DNA of 64,000 nt from an uncultured Geobacter sp. Lineage in GTDB: Bacteria; Desulfobacterota; Desulfuromonadia; Geobacterales; Geobacteraceae. The notes beneath the pieces are model-generated. The model was not told the DNA's origin and searched no databases. It saw nothing but the letters and a program-made list of their open reading frames with translations. The stretch's first letter is position 1, and every line of letters starts with the position of its first letter. Made by a program: the position numbers and the translations under genes. Positions 26,734-35,107 of this stretch are shown here, piece after piece. Location of the stretch: positions 36,245 to 100,244 of the forward strand of contig CAIWTU010000026.1 in the NCBI GenBank assembly GCA_903915655.1, given 5' to 3'.

Positions 26734-27471
26734 ATGCTGAATTATAAAGAGAAAATGTCTGTTATTCTTGTTGAGCCGCAAAGTCCGGGCAATATCGGCA
26801 TGGTCTGTCGCGCCATGAAAAATATGGGGTTGTCCAAACTCCGGCTGGTTAAGGGGTGCCGACATGACCATCCGGAAGCCCGCAAATTTGCGGTTTCAGC
26901 CAGGGACGTTCTGGAAAATGCCGAACAATACGATACGCTTAATGATGCCCTGTCGGACTGTGAAATTTCCGTTGCGACAACGCGACGACTCGGTAAATAC
27001 CGGCAGGAAGTATCCTCCCCTGAAGAGATTGTTGCCAAACTCGAATCACATCCTGCCACAAAATCGACCGCTCTAGTTTTTGGCCGGGAGGACTCGGGGT
27101 TGACAAACGATGAACTTGTCCAATGCACCTGGCTTGCGACTATTCCATCTGCCGATGAATATGGCTCGCTGAATCTGGCCCAGGCAGTGCTGGTGTTCTG
27201 TTACGAACTGTTCCGCAGCAAGGGCGCTCCTCTTTCCCGGCAAACCAGGACGATGGCGTACTCCGCAGAACTTGAAGCGATGTATTGTCAGATGGAGGAG
27301 ACCTTGCTCAGAATCGGCTTTCTCAACCCCCAGAATCCCTCCCACCTCATGCTCAGCGTGCGCAGAATCTTTGCCCGAGCAGAACTGGACAGTCGGGAAG
27401 TGGCGATTCTTCGTGGGATGATGTCCCAGATCGATTGGGCTTACGCAACCTCACCGAAGGGCAAACTATGA
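26734..27471 (+). CDS. trmJ: tRNA (cytidine/uridine-2'-O)-methyltransferase, TrmJ/TrmH-type
   Basis: 245 residues from ATG 26734, close behind AAGGAA; an ATG at 26755 is an alternative. SPOUT-fold motifs: VILVEPQSPGNIGMVCRAMK near residue 10, VFGREDSGLTNDEL near 117 (motif 2) and GSLNLAQAVLVFCYEL near 144 (motif 3), which together form the SAM knot. TrmJ 2'-O-methylates position 32 of several tRNAs. The stop overlaps the start of the next gene (ATGA). Confidence 0.88.
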   Translation: MLNYKEKMSVILVEPQSPGNIGMVCRAMKNMGLSKLRLVKGCRHDHPEARKFAVSARDVLENAEQYDTLNDALSDCEISVATTRRLGKYRQEVSSPEEIVAKLESHPATKSTALVFGREDSGLTNDELVQCTWLATIPSADEYGSLNLAQAVLVFCYELFRSKGAPLSRQTRTMAYSAELEAMYCQMEETLLRIGFLNPQNPSHLMLSVRRIFARAELDSREVAILRGMMSQIDWAYATSPKGKL

Positions 27472-27785
27472 CAAATATTACTTGGCTTGGATTTCTTGCG
27501 GGCACCGTCACGAGTATTTCAGTTATTCCCCAGGTAGTCAAAGCCTATAAAACAAGACATGTCCGTGATATCTCCATCTGGCAGCCTGTCCTGCTCGATT
27601 TCGGAATGTGCCTCTGGCTTCTCTACGGAATTATAATCGGTGATATACCGCTGATTCTTGCCAACATATTTTCGATCTTTTGTAATTCGATCTTGATACT
27701 GATGAAAATATTTTTTGAAGAGGATGACAATTCGCCGACTCGTGATTATATTTCTGGACGACATTCAACAAAGGAGGAAGTATGA
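27468..27785 (+). CDS. SemiSWEET / PQ-loop transporter
   Basis: 105 residues from ATG 27468, overlapping the trmJ stop. Three membrane helices are evident (about residues 5-24, 38-57, 63-85), with the PQ-loop motif [19 protein letters not shown] near residue 17, the hallmark of SemiSWEET proteins, which dimerise to form a sugar uniporter. The charged tail after residue 85 is longer than usual. Substrate is unknown. The gene overlaps lemA at its end as well (ATGA), so trmJ, this gene and lemA are tightly coupled. Confidence 0.8.
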   Translation: MTNITWLGFLAGTVTSISVIPQVVKAYKTRHVRDISIWQPVLLDFGMCLWLLYGIIIGDIPLILANIFSIFCNSILILMKIFFEEDDNSPTRDYISGRHSTKEEV

Positions 27786-28366
27786 AAAAGTTATTCAGCT
27801 TTTTTTCTGGTGCGCTCTTTTTGACGATAATTTCCGGGTGCGGCTATAATTCCATGCAGGCTCAGGAAGAGGCTGTATTTGCTTCCTGGGGTGACGTCGA
27901 GGCAACCTATCAGCGGAGGGCCGATCTAATCCCTAACCTGGTGGAGGTGGTTAAAGGCTACGCAAAACATGAGGCGGAGACGCTGAAAGCCGTTACGGAG
28001 GCCCGGTCCAGGGTCGGTACCATGCAGCTTTCAAAGGAACTGCTTAATGACCCGCAGGCATTAGCCAAGTTCCAGCAGGCGCAGGGTCAGCTGTCAGGGG
28101 CGCTTTCCCGTCTGATGGTGGTCGTCGAGAAATATCCGGACCTGAAGGCTAACCAGAATTTTCTTGACCTGCAGAACCAGCTGGAAGGGACCGAAAACAG
28201 GATAAATGTAGCCAGGGTAAGGTACAATAAGACGGTGCAGCTCTTTAACACTACTATCAGGGTCTTTCCCAACTCGCTGACTAATTCGCTCCTCCTTCAT
28301 CTGACCCGCAAGGAACCGTTCAAAGCTGAAGAGGGGGCAAAGTTAGCGCCGAAGGTCAAGTTTTAG
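27782..28366 (+). CDS. lemA: LemA family lipoprotein
   Basis: 194 residues. N-terminal signal ([17 protein letters not shown]) ends in a lipobox ISGC with the cysteine at residue 20, so it is probably lipid-anchored. The LemA core follows: [20 protein letters not shown] near residue 23 and [19 protein letters not shown] near 43, a long helical bundle. LemA is of uncertain function and commonly lies next to TPM-domain genes, as here. It overlaps the preceding SemiSWEET gene by four bases. Confidence 0.9.
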   Translation: MKKLFSFFSGALFLTIISGCGYNSMQAQEEAVFASWGDVEATYQRRADLIPNLVEVVKGYAKHEAETLKAVTEARSRVGTMQLSKELLNDPQALAKFQQAQGQLSGALSRLMVVVEKYPDLKANQNFLDLQNQLEGTENRINVARVRYNKTVQLFNTTIRVFPNSLTNSLLLHLTRKEPFKAEEGAKLAPKVKF

Positions 28367-28411
28367 CAGGAAACGATTTTTTAGAGTTAAGTTGATACGC
28401 CTCCGACAGAT

Positions 28412-28440
28412 ACCCCGTCCCGTCAAAGTAGGGATGGGGT
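28412..28440. repeat. Hairpin between lemA and the first TPM-domain gene
   Basis: ACCCCGTCCC (28412-28421) pairs with GGGATGGGGT (28431-28440) with one G-T pair around a nine-base loop. It lies in the 113-base lemA/TPM gap and could be a processing or attenuation stem; no U-run follows, so it is not a convincing terminator. Confidence 0.5.
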
Positions 28441-28479
28441 GCAAACCAGGTTAATCAACGCCTCAGACGCCGAGTTGCC

Positions 28480-29340
28480 ATGAAAAAAATTATTTTGCTA
28501 CTGCTGCTGCTGTCACTCTTCCCATGCCTGGGCCGTGCCCTTGATGTTCCGGCATTGCATGCCCGCGTCAATGATTATGCCGGGATACTGTCGCCGGAAG
28601 CGGTCCGGAAGATTGAGGCGAAACTTGCCGCATTCGAGAAGAGCGATTCCACTCAGATTGTAGTGCTGACTATCCCTTCCCTTGCCGGTGAAAATCTGGA
28701 AGAATATTCCATGAAAGTTGCAGAAGCCTGGAAAATCGGACAAAAAGGGAAAGGGAACGGCGCGATTCTCCTGGTTGCAAAGCAGGAGCGTAAGCTTAGA
28801 ATCGAGGTCGGGAGTGGGTTGGAGGGGAAACTGACCGACCTTGTTTCCGGGAGAATAATCAGAAATGATATTGCCCCCTATTTCAAGTCTGGTAATTTTG
28901 ACGACGGGATAGTGAGTGGAGTTTCTGCCCTTATTTCCGTGGTAAAGGGAGAGTATCATGCCCCGTCTCGGGAACTCCCCCCTGGCAAACGAAACGCCCC
29001 CCCCCTCTTTACCCTGGCGTTATTTTTTCTGGTTGCCTGCATCTTCATGGGGGCAGTTTCCAGGGTCCTGGCTGGATTGGTCGGGGCAGCCGGGCTTCCC
29101 TTGATAGCATTCTTCCTCTTCCCCGGACTAGCTTTGCTTTCCCTGGCAGGTATAGGAGCTCTCGGTTTTATTGCCGGGCTGGTAATTGCTCTACTCTTCG
29201 GCAACGGAGGAGGGGGCGGGTTCTTTTGGGGCGGTTTTTTCGGGGGTGGATTTGGAGGAGGTTCCTCCGGGGAAGATGGCGGCGGATTTTTCGGTGGTGG
29301 CGGCGATTTTGGCGGAGGCGGCGCATCGGGGGAGTGGTAA
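28480..29340 (+). CDS. TPM-domain protein with glycine-rich tail (YgcG type)
   Basis: 286 residues. Signal peptide (about residues 1-20), then the TPM domain (about 22-155: VNDYAGILSPEAVRKIEAKL, then STQIVVLTIPSLAGENLEEY), two membrane segments (about 180-200 and 205-245), and a Gly/Phe-rich tail ending GGGGASGEW. TPM domains fold beside the membrane and are linked to membrane-protein quality control. It is the second gene of a lemA-TPM-TPM trio, a combination seen in many proteobacteria, and its partner follows 18 bases later. Confidence 0.87.
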   Translation: MKKIILLLLLLSLFPCLGRALDVPALHARVNDYAGILSPEAVRKIEAKLAAFEKSDSTQIVVLTIPSLAGENLEEYSMKVAEAWKIGQKGKGNGAILLVAKQERKLRIEVGSGLEGKLTDLVSGRIIRNDIAPYFKSGNFDDGIVSGVSALISVVKGEYHAPSRELPPGKRNAPPLFTLALFFLVACIFMGAVSRVLAGLVGAAGLPLIAFFLFPGLALLSLAGIGALGFIAGLVIALLFGNGGGGGFFWGGFFGGGFGGGSSGEDGGGFFGGGGDFGGGGASGEW

Positions 29341-29358
29341 GGAGATAACATAGTAAAA

Positions 29359-30048
29359 ATGAAACAGTCCGGTCATTATTTCAGTGAATATGAGAAAGAA
29401 AAAATCTGCGCTGCGGTGAAGTCCGCTGAAGCGAATACGTCAGGTGAAATTGCGACGATGGTGGTTCCCCAGAGCAGCAGCTATCGTGAAGCTGAAACTC
29501 TGGGCGCTCTCCTCCTTTCCGCCCTTCTAGCATTTATTGTTGAAGGAGTACTTGAATATATTGCAGTAACTAACTGGAATGATACGCGGTTGTTGAGTGC
29601 GGATTTTTTCTTCTACGGTGGGTCCCTCTGGACTTTTATACCGATGGTCTTTCTCTTTTTTTTCCCTCTATGTCATCTCTTCAGAAGATGGCCTCTTTTA
29701 AAGTTGTCTTTTACCGGGAAAAGAAGGATTAATGAGGCTGTTCGAGACAGGGCGGTGCGAGCATTTTTTGAGAAGCGCCTCTATAAGACCAGAGATGAAA
29801 ATGGTATTCTGGTCTTCATTTCCCTGTTGGAGCGCAAGGTATGGATCCTGGGTGACAGAGGAATAAATGAAAAAATTCCTCACCTTGCCTGGCGAGGGCT
29901 GGTGAAGGAACTTACTCAAGGGATTCGAGAAGGGGTGGCAGCTGACTCTCTCTGCAGTCTGATTTCCAGTATAGGCATCGAATTAGAGCGACATTTTCCT
30001 AAAAAAAGCGACGATGTTAATGAGCTTAGCGATAATATGTTGACCTGA
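29359..30048 (+). CDS. TPM-domain membrane protein
   Basis: 229 residues. N-terminal TPM segment (YFSEYEKEKICAAVKSAEAN, residues 7-26, then TSGEIATMVVP), two membrane helices (about 50-70 and 85-105), and a C-terminal half with FISLLERKVWILGDRGINEK near residue 153, typical of short TPM partners in lemA operons. The protein is probably a membrane-bound partner of the preceding YgcG-like protein. Enzymatic activity is not established for the family. Confidence 0.82.
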   Translation: MKQSGHYFSEYEKEKICAAVKSAEANTSGEIATMVVPQSSSYREAETLGALLLSALLAFIVEGVLEYIAVTNWNDTRLLSADFFFYGGSLWTFIPMVFLFFFPLCHLFRRWPLLKLSFTGKRRINEAVRDRAVRAFFEKRLYKTRDENGILVFISLLERKVWILGDRGINEKIPHLAWRGLVKELTQGIREGVAADSLCSLISSIGIELERHFPKKSDDVNELSDNMLT

Positions 30049-30132
30049 ACAACTGGATCGATTCTGTGGTGGTTGAGAAACTTGCCTTTAATTATTTAAT
30101 TAACTATATGAACCAGAGGAGCATGCATTTAT

Positions 30133-32556
30133 ATGGCAGAACGTAAGAAAAAGATCGCTGTAAAGGATAATGTCGACAAACCTTCCGACCAGTTGAAACC
30201 TGCGGGCGATATAGTGCTTGCATCGGACATTTTACCCCGGCTCCTCCCTCTCTTTATGCTCAAGATGAGACCTGCTTTCCCCGGAATTCTCATGCCGCTG
30301 GTAATAAAAGGGGAGGGAAATGTCAGAACTGTGCAGCGGGTTATGGAATCGGCCGATCGGACCATCGGTCTGGTTCTTGTGAAGGATATGGAGGGAGAAG
30401 AAACGCCGGAAAACCTCCATCGCATAGGAGTTGCCGTCAAGATTCTGCAAGTTGTCCATGCCGATCAGGAAAACGCACATATTCTCGTTAATAATATGGA
30501 AAGGTTTATTGTTGACGAAATAACCAAAACGGACGAGGGGATGATCTCCAAGGTTACTTATTATCACACCCCCGAGCTCTCGGTTAACCCCGAATTGCAG
30601 GCCTATTCGATGGCCATTATTTCGACTCTCAAGGAATTGATCCATCTGAATCCGCTTTTTTCTGAAGAGACCAAACTTTATCTGAGCCGGTCAAGTATGG
30701 ACGATCCCGGACGTCTGGCTGATTTTGCCGCCAATATGACCAGTGCCGAAGGTCAGGAACTGCAGCAGGTGCTCGAAACATTTGATGTGCGCCACCGTAT
30801 CGACCGTGTGTTGGTATTGCTGAAAAAGGAACTCGAAATTTATCGTCTGCAAAGCAAGATAACCAAGCAGATCGAGGAACAGATTTCTGCACGGCAACGT
30901 GAATTCTTTCTGCGGGAACAGTTCAAGATGATAAAAAAGGAACTTGGGTTGGAGAAAGAGGGGAAAATAACCGAAATCGAAAAGTTCACTCAACGTATCA
31001 AAAATTTGACACTGAACGAGGAAGCTAAAAAGAGTGTGGATGAGGAGCTGGAAAAGCTCCATCTCATAGAGCCTACTTCGCCCGAATACAACGTGAGCCG
31101 CAACTACCTCGACTGGCTGACCATCCTTCCCTGGGGTAAGTTCAGCAAGGACTCTTTCCTCCTCAAACGGGCCCGTAGGATTCTGGACCGGGATCACTAT
31201 GGTCTCAAGGACGTCAAGGAAAGAATTCTGGAATTCATTGCAGTGGGGAAAATGAAGGGGGATATCTCCGGGTCGATACTCTGCCTTGTCGGCCCCCCGG
31301 GTGTAGGTAAGACATCGGTCGGAAAAAGTATTGCCGATGCGCTCGGTCGTAATTTCTACCGCTTCTCACTGGGGGGGATGCGGGATGAAGCCGAAATCAA
31401 GGGGCACCGTCGTACCTATATAGGGGCAATGCCGGGTAAATTCATTCAGGCCATGAAGCGGGCGGGAACCGCCAATCCGGTAATGATGCTTGACGAGATC
31501 GACAAAATCGGTGTCTCGTACCAGGGGGACCCTGCCTCAGCGCTTCTGGAAGTACTCGATCCGGAACAGAACTCTACCTTCAGGGACCATTACCTGGACG
31601 TTCCATTCGATCTTTCACATGTCCTTTTCGTGGCTACGGCAAACCAGATTGACACCATTCCGCCGGCACTCCTGGACAGGATGGAAATCATCCGGCTTGC
31701 AGGGTATATTCTCGAGGAGAAAGTGGAGATCGCCCGTCGCTATCTCATTCCGAAGGCTATTGTTAACCATGGTCTGCAAAAGGATCAGGTGATCATAGAT
31801 AAAGACGCCCTGATCTACATAATCGACGGGTATGCCCGTGAGGCCGGAGTGAGAAACCTCGAGAAGAGGATCAAAAAGGTAATGCGACGGTCGGCAATGG
31901 AGTTTGCCCAGGGAAGGACCGAGCCAATTCATTTGACCAGAGATGAAGTGGAAAAATATCTCGGCAATCCGGTCTTCAACCCCGACGAGCTTTTCGAAAA
32001 TACCCCTGGAGTGGTTACCGGGCTGGCCTGGACCAGCATGGGCGGGGCTACCCTGCAGATAGAGGCAACAGCTATGCCGAGCAACTCGAAGGGGTTCAAG
32101 CAGACCGGACAACTCGGAAATGTGATGGTGGAGAGCTCCGATATCGCCTACTCCTATGTTATGGCTCATCTGGATAAGTATGGGGAGAAACTGGATTTTT
32201 TTGATACGCACTTTGTACACATCCATGTGCCGGCTGGCGCTACTCCCAAGGATGGCCCATCGGCAGGTGTTACAATGGCGACCGCCCTGGTCTCGATGAT
32301 AACCGGCAAACCTGTCGTCAAGGGGCTGGCCATGACCGGGGAACTGACCCTCACGGGGAGAGTCCTGCCGATTGGCGGAGTGAAGGAAAAAACCATAGCG
32401 GCCCGGCGTTCCGGGATCAAGACTCTGATATTTCCTGAACCAAACCGCAAGGATTTCGAGGAGCTTCCATCTTATCTGAGGAAGGGACTGAAGGTTAATT
32501 TCGTTGCAAATTTTGAGGATGTATTCCGGATAGCGTTTGCAAAGGGCATTTCATAA
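30133..32556 (+). CDS. lon: ATP-dependent protease Lon
   Basis: 807 residues, normal for Lon A: N-terminal substrate domain, AAA+ module with Walker A GPPGVGKTSVGKS near residue 387, and the protease domain with catalytic Ser710 in PKDGPSAGV and Lys753 in GGVKEKTIAA. It degrades misfolded and regulatory proteins as a cytoplasmic hexamer. The ATG at 30133 has AGAGGAGC ten or so bases upstream. No HAIR-type (CIRCE-like) heat-shock element was seen upstream. The region after its stop is filled with IS debris. Confidence 0.95.
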   Translation: MAERKKKIAVKDNVDKPSDQLKPAGDIVLASDILPRLLPLFMLKMRPAFPGILMPLVIKGEGNVRTVQRVMESADRTIGLVLVKDMEGEETPENLHRIGVAVKILQVVHADQENAHILVNNMERFIVDEITKTDEGMISKVTYYHTPELSVNPELQAYSMAIISTLKELIHLNPLFSEETKLYLSRSSMDDPGRLADFAANMTSAEGQELQQVLETFDVRHRIDRVLVLLKKELEIYRLQSKITKQIEEQISARQREFFLREQFKMIKKELGLEKEGKITEIEKFTQRIKNLTLNEEAKKSVDEELEKLHLIEPTSPEYNVSRNYLDWLTILPWGKFSKDSFLLKRARRILDRDHYGLKDVKERILEFIAVGKMKGDISGSILCLVGPPGVGKTSVGKSIADALGRNFYRFSLGGMRDEAEIKGHRRTYIGAMPGKFIQAMKRAGTANPVMMLDEIDKIGVSYQGDPASALLEVLDPEQNSTFRDHYLDVPFDLSHVLFVATANQIDTIPPALLDRMEIIRLAGYILEEKVEIARRYLIPKAIVNHGLQKDQVIIDKDALIYIIDGYAREAGVRNLEKRIKKVMRRSAMEFAQGRTEPIHLTRDEVEKYLGNPVFNPDELFENTPGVVTGLAWTSMGGATLQIEATAMPSNSKGFKQTGQLGNVMVESSDIAYSYVMAHLDKYGEKLDFFDTHFVHIHVPAGATPKDGPSAGVTMATALVSMITGKPVVKGLAMTGELTLTGRVLPIGGVKEKTIAARRSGIKTLIFPEPNRKDFEELPSYLRKGLKVNFVANFEDVFRIAFAKGIS

Positions 32557-32596
32557 AGAGCAGTCACAGCTCTGGCGGTAATTGCCATGGCACCGT

Positions 32597-32683
32597 TTAT
32601 CCCGGTTTTTTCTTCCCTTTCAGCCATTCCATCCCTTCTCTGATCGTCTTTTCGTAACCATGTCCCGTCGGTTGGTAGAAATT
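32597..32683 (-). pseudogene. rarA C-terminal remnant on the minus strand
   Basis: Reading the minus strand gives 28 codons and a stop: NFYQPTGHGYEKTIREGMEW continuing to a lysine-rich end. This matches the last part of the intact RarA encoded at 33574-34893 (FYRPTNIGYEKTIAERLEFW). No further RarA sequence is readable upstream, where an 11-bp palindrome (32696-32721) interrupts. It is convergent with lon and probably the tail of an older rarA copy lost during IS insertion. Confidence 0.65.
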
Positions 32684-32695
32684 CCGCCCCTAAAG

Positions 32696-32721
32696 CGGTT
32701 CAGGGATACCTCCCTGAACCG
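32696..32721. repeat. Perfect 11-bp palindrome at the edge of the rarA remnant
   Basis: CGGTTCAGGGA (32696-32706), four-base loop TACC, TCCCTGAACCG (32711-32721). It abuts the rarA scrap on one side and IS3-like debris on the other, so it may be a REP-type element or the stem at an insertion boundary. Confidence 0.6.
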
Positions 32722-32775
32722 TATACTTCGCTGTAATCGTGGGCCTATTTTGCACTCCTTCCTGTAATAAAGGCC

Positions 32776-32847
32776 TATTTCAATTACTACAACAATGAGC
32801 GCCCGGTCGCTGGACTATACAACCCCGCTGAGGTATACTCCAAAGGG
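32776..32847 (+). pseudogene. IS3-family transposase C-terminal fragment
   Basis: Translating from 32776 gives YFNYYNNERPVAGLYNPAEV then YSKG, the typical end of the IS3 OrfB integrase core (F-x-Y-Y-N-x-x-R-P-x-x-x-L-x-x-x-P-A-E-V-Y). No upstream catalytic part is present. It is a relic, not an active element. Confidence 0.65.
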
Positions 32848-33239
32848 CTACTTCTAATTGGATTAGTTATGTCCTCCCTACAATCCTATGGCTCAAGCAG
32901 GCGTGCCCGACCTGTTACACCTACGCTTTTGATGATCAGTTGTCGACATTCAGATGCGAAAAAGGTGTAAATAGCGCTGGAAACAACACGCTCGATTACA
33001 GCCTAACCATTGGCGACATTAAGAATCTTTTCCAGTAAGTTTACGTGGCTTTTGCCGGATTTTGTTATTTTCGAAAATCTAGGGTACCAACGCAGAAGAG
33101 TTTCTCAACAAAACCTTCTTCAAACCAGAAAGCCAACCCCGTAAGAAGTTGGCTGTAACCGATCACAGGGTATGAATTTACCGCTGACGTCGTGAGCAAA
33201 TGGTGATCGCCAGATTAACCTGACTGGAATTTTTATTTA
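32848..33239. other. Non-coding debris between IS fragments
   Basis: No credible gene on either strand. At 33061-33083 the sequence (CCTAGATTTTCGAAAATAAC on the minus strand) resembles the inverted repeat found at 60665-60692 and 63711-63738, with a palindromic ATTTTCGAAAAT centre, so an IS end may survive here. The rest shows no feature I can name. Confidence 0.4.
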
Positions 33240-33560
33240 TTAAATTAGAAGCGACAGCACCAGCACAAGTCCCGGAGCTTCAATGCGACTCGGTGTTTTG
33301 AGAAACAGATCGTTGACCACGAGCTGCTCTTTCATAAAGCCAAATTTCTTTTCAATGCAATCCTGCTCCTTGTAGGTTTTTAAGATCTCCCATACCGCGC
33401 CATGATCCGGGGTAGCTCCGTAATAATAGTGCCGTTGATCCTTTTGTTCGATGAGTTGCCAGCAACTATTCAACTGTACCATTCGTAGTGGAAACTCTTC
33501 TGATAAGCTGGTCAAAGAAGCTTGCCTGGCAGAAAAAATTCTCTACCATAGACTGAAAGA
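33240..33560 (-). pseudogene. IS1634-like transposase C-terminal fragment
   Basis: Minus-strand reading gives TYKEQDCIEKKFGFMKEQL followed by VVNDLFLKTPSRIEAPGLVL, the conserved end of IS1634/IS4-group transposases (Y-x-x-Q-x-x-I-E-x-x-F-x-F-x-K, then L-F-L-K-x-P-x-R-I). The N-terminal DDE parts are missing; the fragment runs up to the rarA start. The 5' boundary (given as 33560) is approximate. The rarA upstream region therefore consists of IS sequence. Confidence 0.7.
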
Positions 33561-33573
33561 AAGGCAACGTTAT

Positions 33574-34893
33574 ATGGATTTGTTCGACCAGAATTTGACG
33601 AATGATCGCTTAGCACCGCTTGCTGAACGGATGCGCCCCCGCAACCTCGGCGAGGTCGTTGGGCAGGAGCACCTCATCGGAAAGGGTAAATTATTGCGGC
33701 AAATGGTGGAGAGCGACAATCTCTATTCGGTGATCTTTTTCGGTCCCCCCGGTTCGGGAAAGACCACCTTGGCAAGAGTCATCGCCTCGGCAACGAAGAG
33801 TCAGTTTGTCGCTGTTTCCGCCGTAACCCAAGGGGTGAAGGACGTCCGGACCATTATCGAGCGGGCAAGGGAAACAAGGAAATACCACCAGCGGAGAACC
33901 ATACTATTCGTGGATGAAATCCATCGGTGGAACAAGGCAGTCCAGGATGCATTACTTCCTGCCTGCGAGTCGGGTGATGTGGTACTGATCGGAGCGACAA
34001 CGGAAAATCCGTCGTTTGAGGTAAACAGCGCACTGCTGTCAAGGTCAAGGGTTCTGGTCATCAAACCCCTTTCGCATGGCGATATTCGACAACTTCTCCA
34101 AAGAGCCCTGAAGGACGAAAGAGGCCTTACAGGGCATGCGCTAACTGCTGAAGAAAATGCTCTGGATTTTCTGTCCGAAGCTGCCTCAGGCGATGCGCGG
34201 GTAGCGTTGAATGCTCTTGAAATAGCTGCCCAATTTGCCGAGGTAGGGCATATCACGCTGGAAACTGTTCAGGAATCATTGCAGAAGAGGGCACTGCGGT
34301 ACGACAGGGGAGGTGAAGAACATTTTAATGTAATTTCTGCCTTCATAAAAAGTGTTCGCGGGTCTGATCCAGATGCTGCAATTTATTGGTTGGCAAGAAT
34401 GATCGAAAGTGGCGAAGACCCCCTCTTCATTGCCAGACGTCTCGTTGTTTTGGCCTCAGAAGATATCTCGAATGGTGATCCTCATGGCCTATTGATTGCC
34501 GTTGCGGCCCAGCAGGCTGTGCATTTTGTCGGAATGCCGGAAGGCCGGATTATCTTGGCGCAAGCCACAACCTATTTAGCCTCAGCGCCGAAAAGTAATG
34601 CTTCCTACCTAGCCATAGACGCGGCACTGGCCGAAGCAAAAAAAAGTGGCCCACTGCCTGTCCCTATGCACCTGAGAAATGCCCCGACAAAACTCATGAA
34701 GGAAATGGGATACCATAAAGGATATCGTTATCCTCACGATTTTTCAAGGGGGGTGGTGAAGCAGGAATATTTACCTGAAGAATTGACAGACAAAACTTTT
34801 TATCGCCCCACTAATATCGGTTATGAAAAAACAATTGCTGAACGTCTTGAGTTTTGGCGCAATATGGTTAATAAAGAAAGTTCTGATGATTAA
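33574..34893 (+). CDS. rarA: Replication-associated recombination protein RarA (MgsA), AAA ATPase
   Basis: 439 residues from ATG 33574; upstream in-frame codons lie in the opposite-strand transposase relic and are not family sequence. MRPRNLGEVVGQEHLIGKG near residue 21, Walker A FFGPPGSGKTTLA near 55, Walker B TILFVDEIHRWNKAVQD near 109, and the clamp-loader-like tetramerisation C-terminus ending FYRPTNIGYEKTIAERLEFW. RarA acts at stalled replication forks. Its promoter must come from IS-derived DNA or close by. A reversed C-terminal relic of a second copy lies about 0.9 kb upstream. Confidence 0.92.
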   Translation: MDLFDQNLTNDRLAPLAERMRPRNLGEVVGQEHLIGKGKLLRQMVESDNLYSVIFFGPPGSGKTTLARVIASATKSQFVAVSAVTQGVKDVRTIIERARETRKYHQRRTILFVDEIHRWNKAVQDALLPACESGDVVLIGATTENPSFEVNSALLSRSRVLVIKPLSHGDIRQLLQRALKDERGLTGHALTAEENALDFLSEAASGDARVALNALEIAAQFAEVGHITLETVQESLQKRALRYDRGGEEHFNVISAFIKSVRGSDPDAAIYWLARMIESGEDPLFIARRLVVLASEDISNGDPHGLLIAVAAQQAVHFVGMPEGRIILAQATTYLASAPKSNASYLAIDAALAEAKKSGPLPVPMHLRNAPTKLMKEMGYHKGYRYPHDFSRGVVKQEYLPEELTDKTFYRPTNIGYEKTIAERLEFWRNMVNKESSDD

Positions 34894-35107
34894 GACTTAG
34901 GGCTATTTTCACTCTTCAACTTCCCTTAAACATCGTCGAACCGGTATGAGGATAAAGTTTTTTTGAGAGCAAGAAAGAATATTGCTGCTGACCGATGAAT
35001 TCGTTCAGCTTCCGGGGGTGCATCCGTTCCGCCACTGTCTGCTCCGATCTTCCCGTGCATCATCGGGCGGAAAGAGTTCCATCTTATTTATCCTCCAGCG
35101 TGGATTG

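Noticed and set aside
28430..28479. Leader resembling a GEMM (cyclic di-GMP) riboswitch: GCAAACC near the hairpin and GAGTTGCC before the ATG
   Set aside because: The diagnostic GGGACGCAAAGCC half and the tetraloop receptor are missing, and spacing is too short for both stems.
28956..29351. Long proline-rich minus-strand frame
   Set aside because: It is the antisense of the glycine-rich tail of the TPM-domain protein; composition alone keeps it open.
32582..32767. Plus-strand open frame after lon
   Set aside because: The opposite strand carries a clear RarA tail, and this frame has only low-complexity content.
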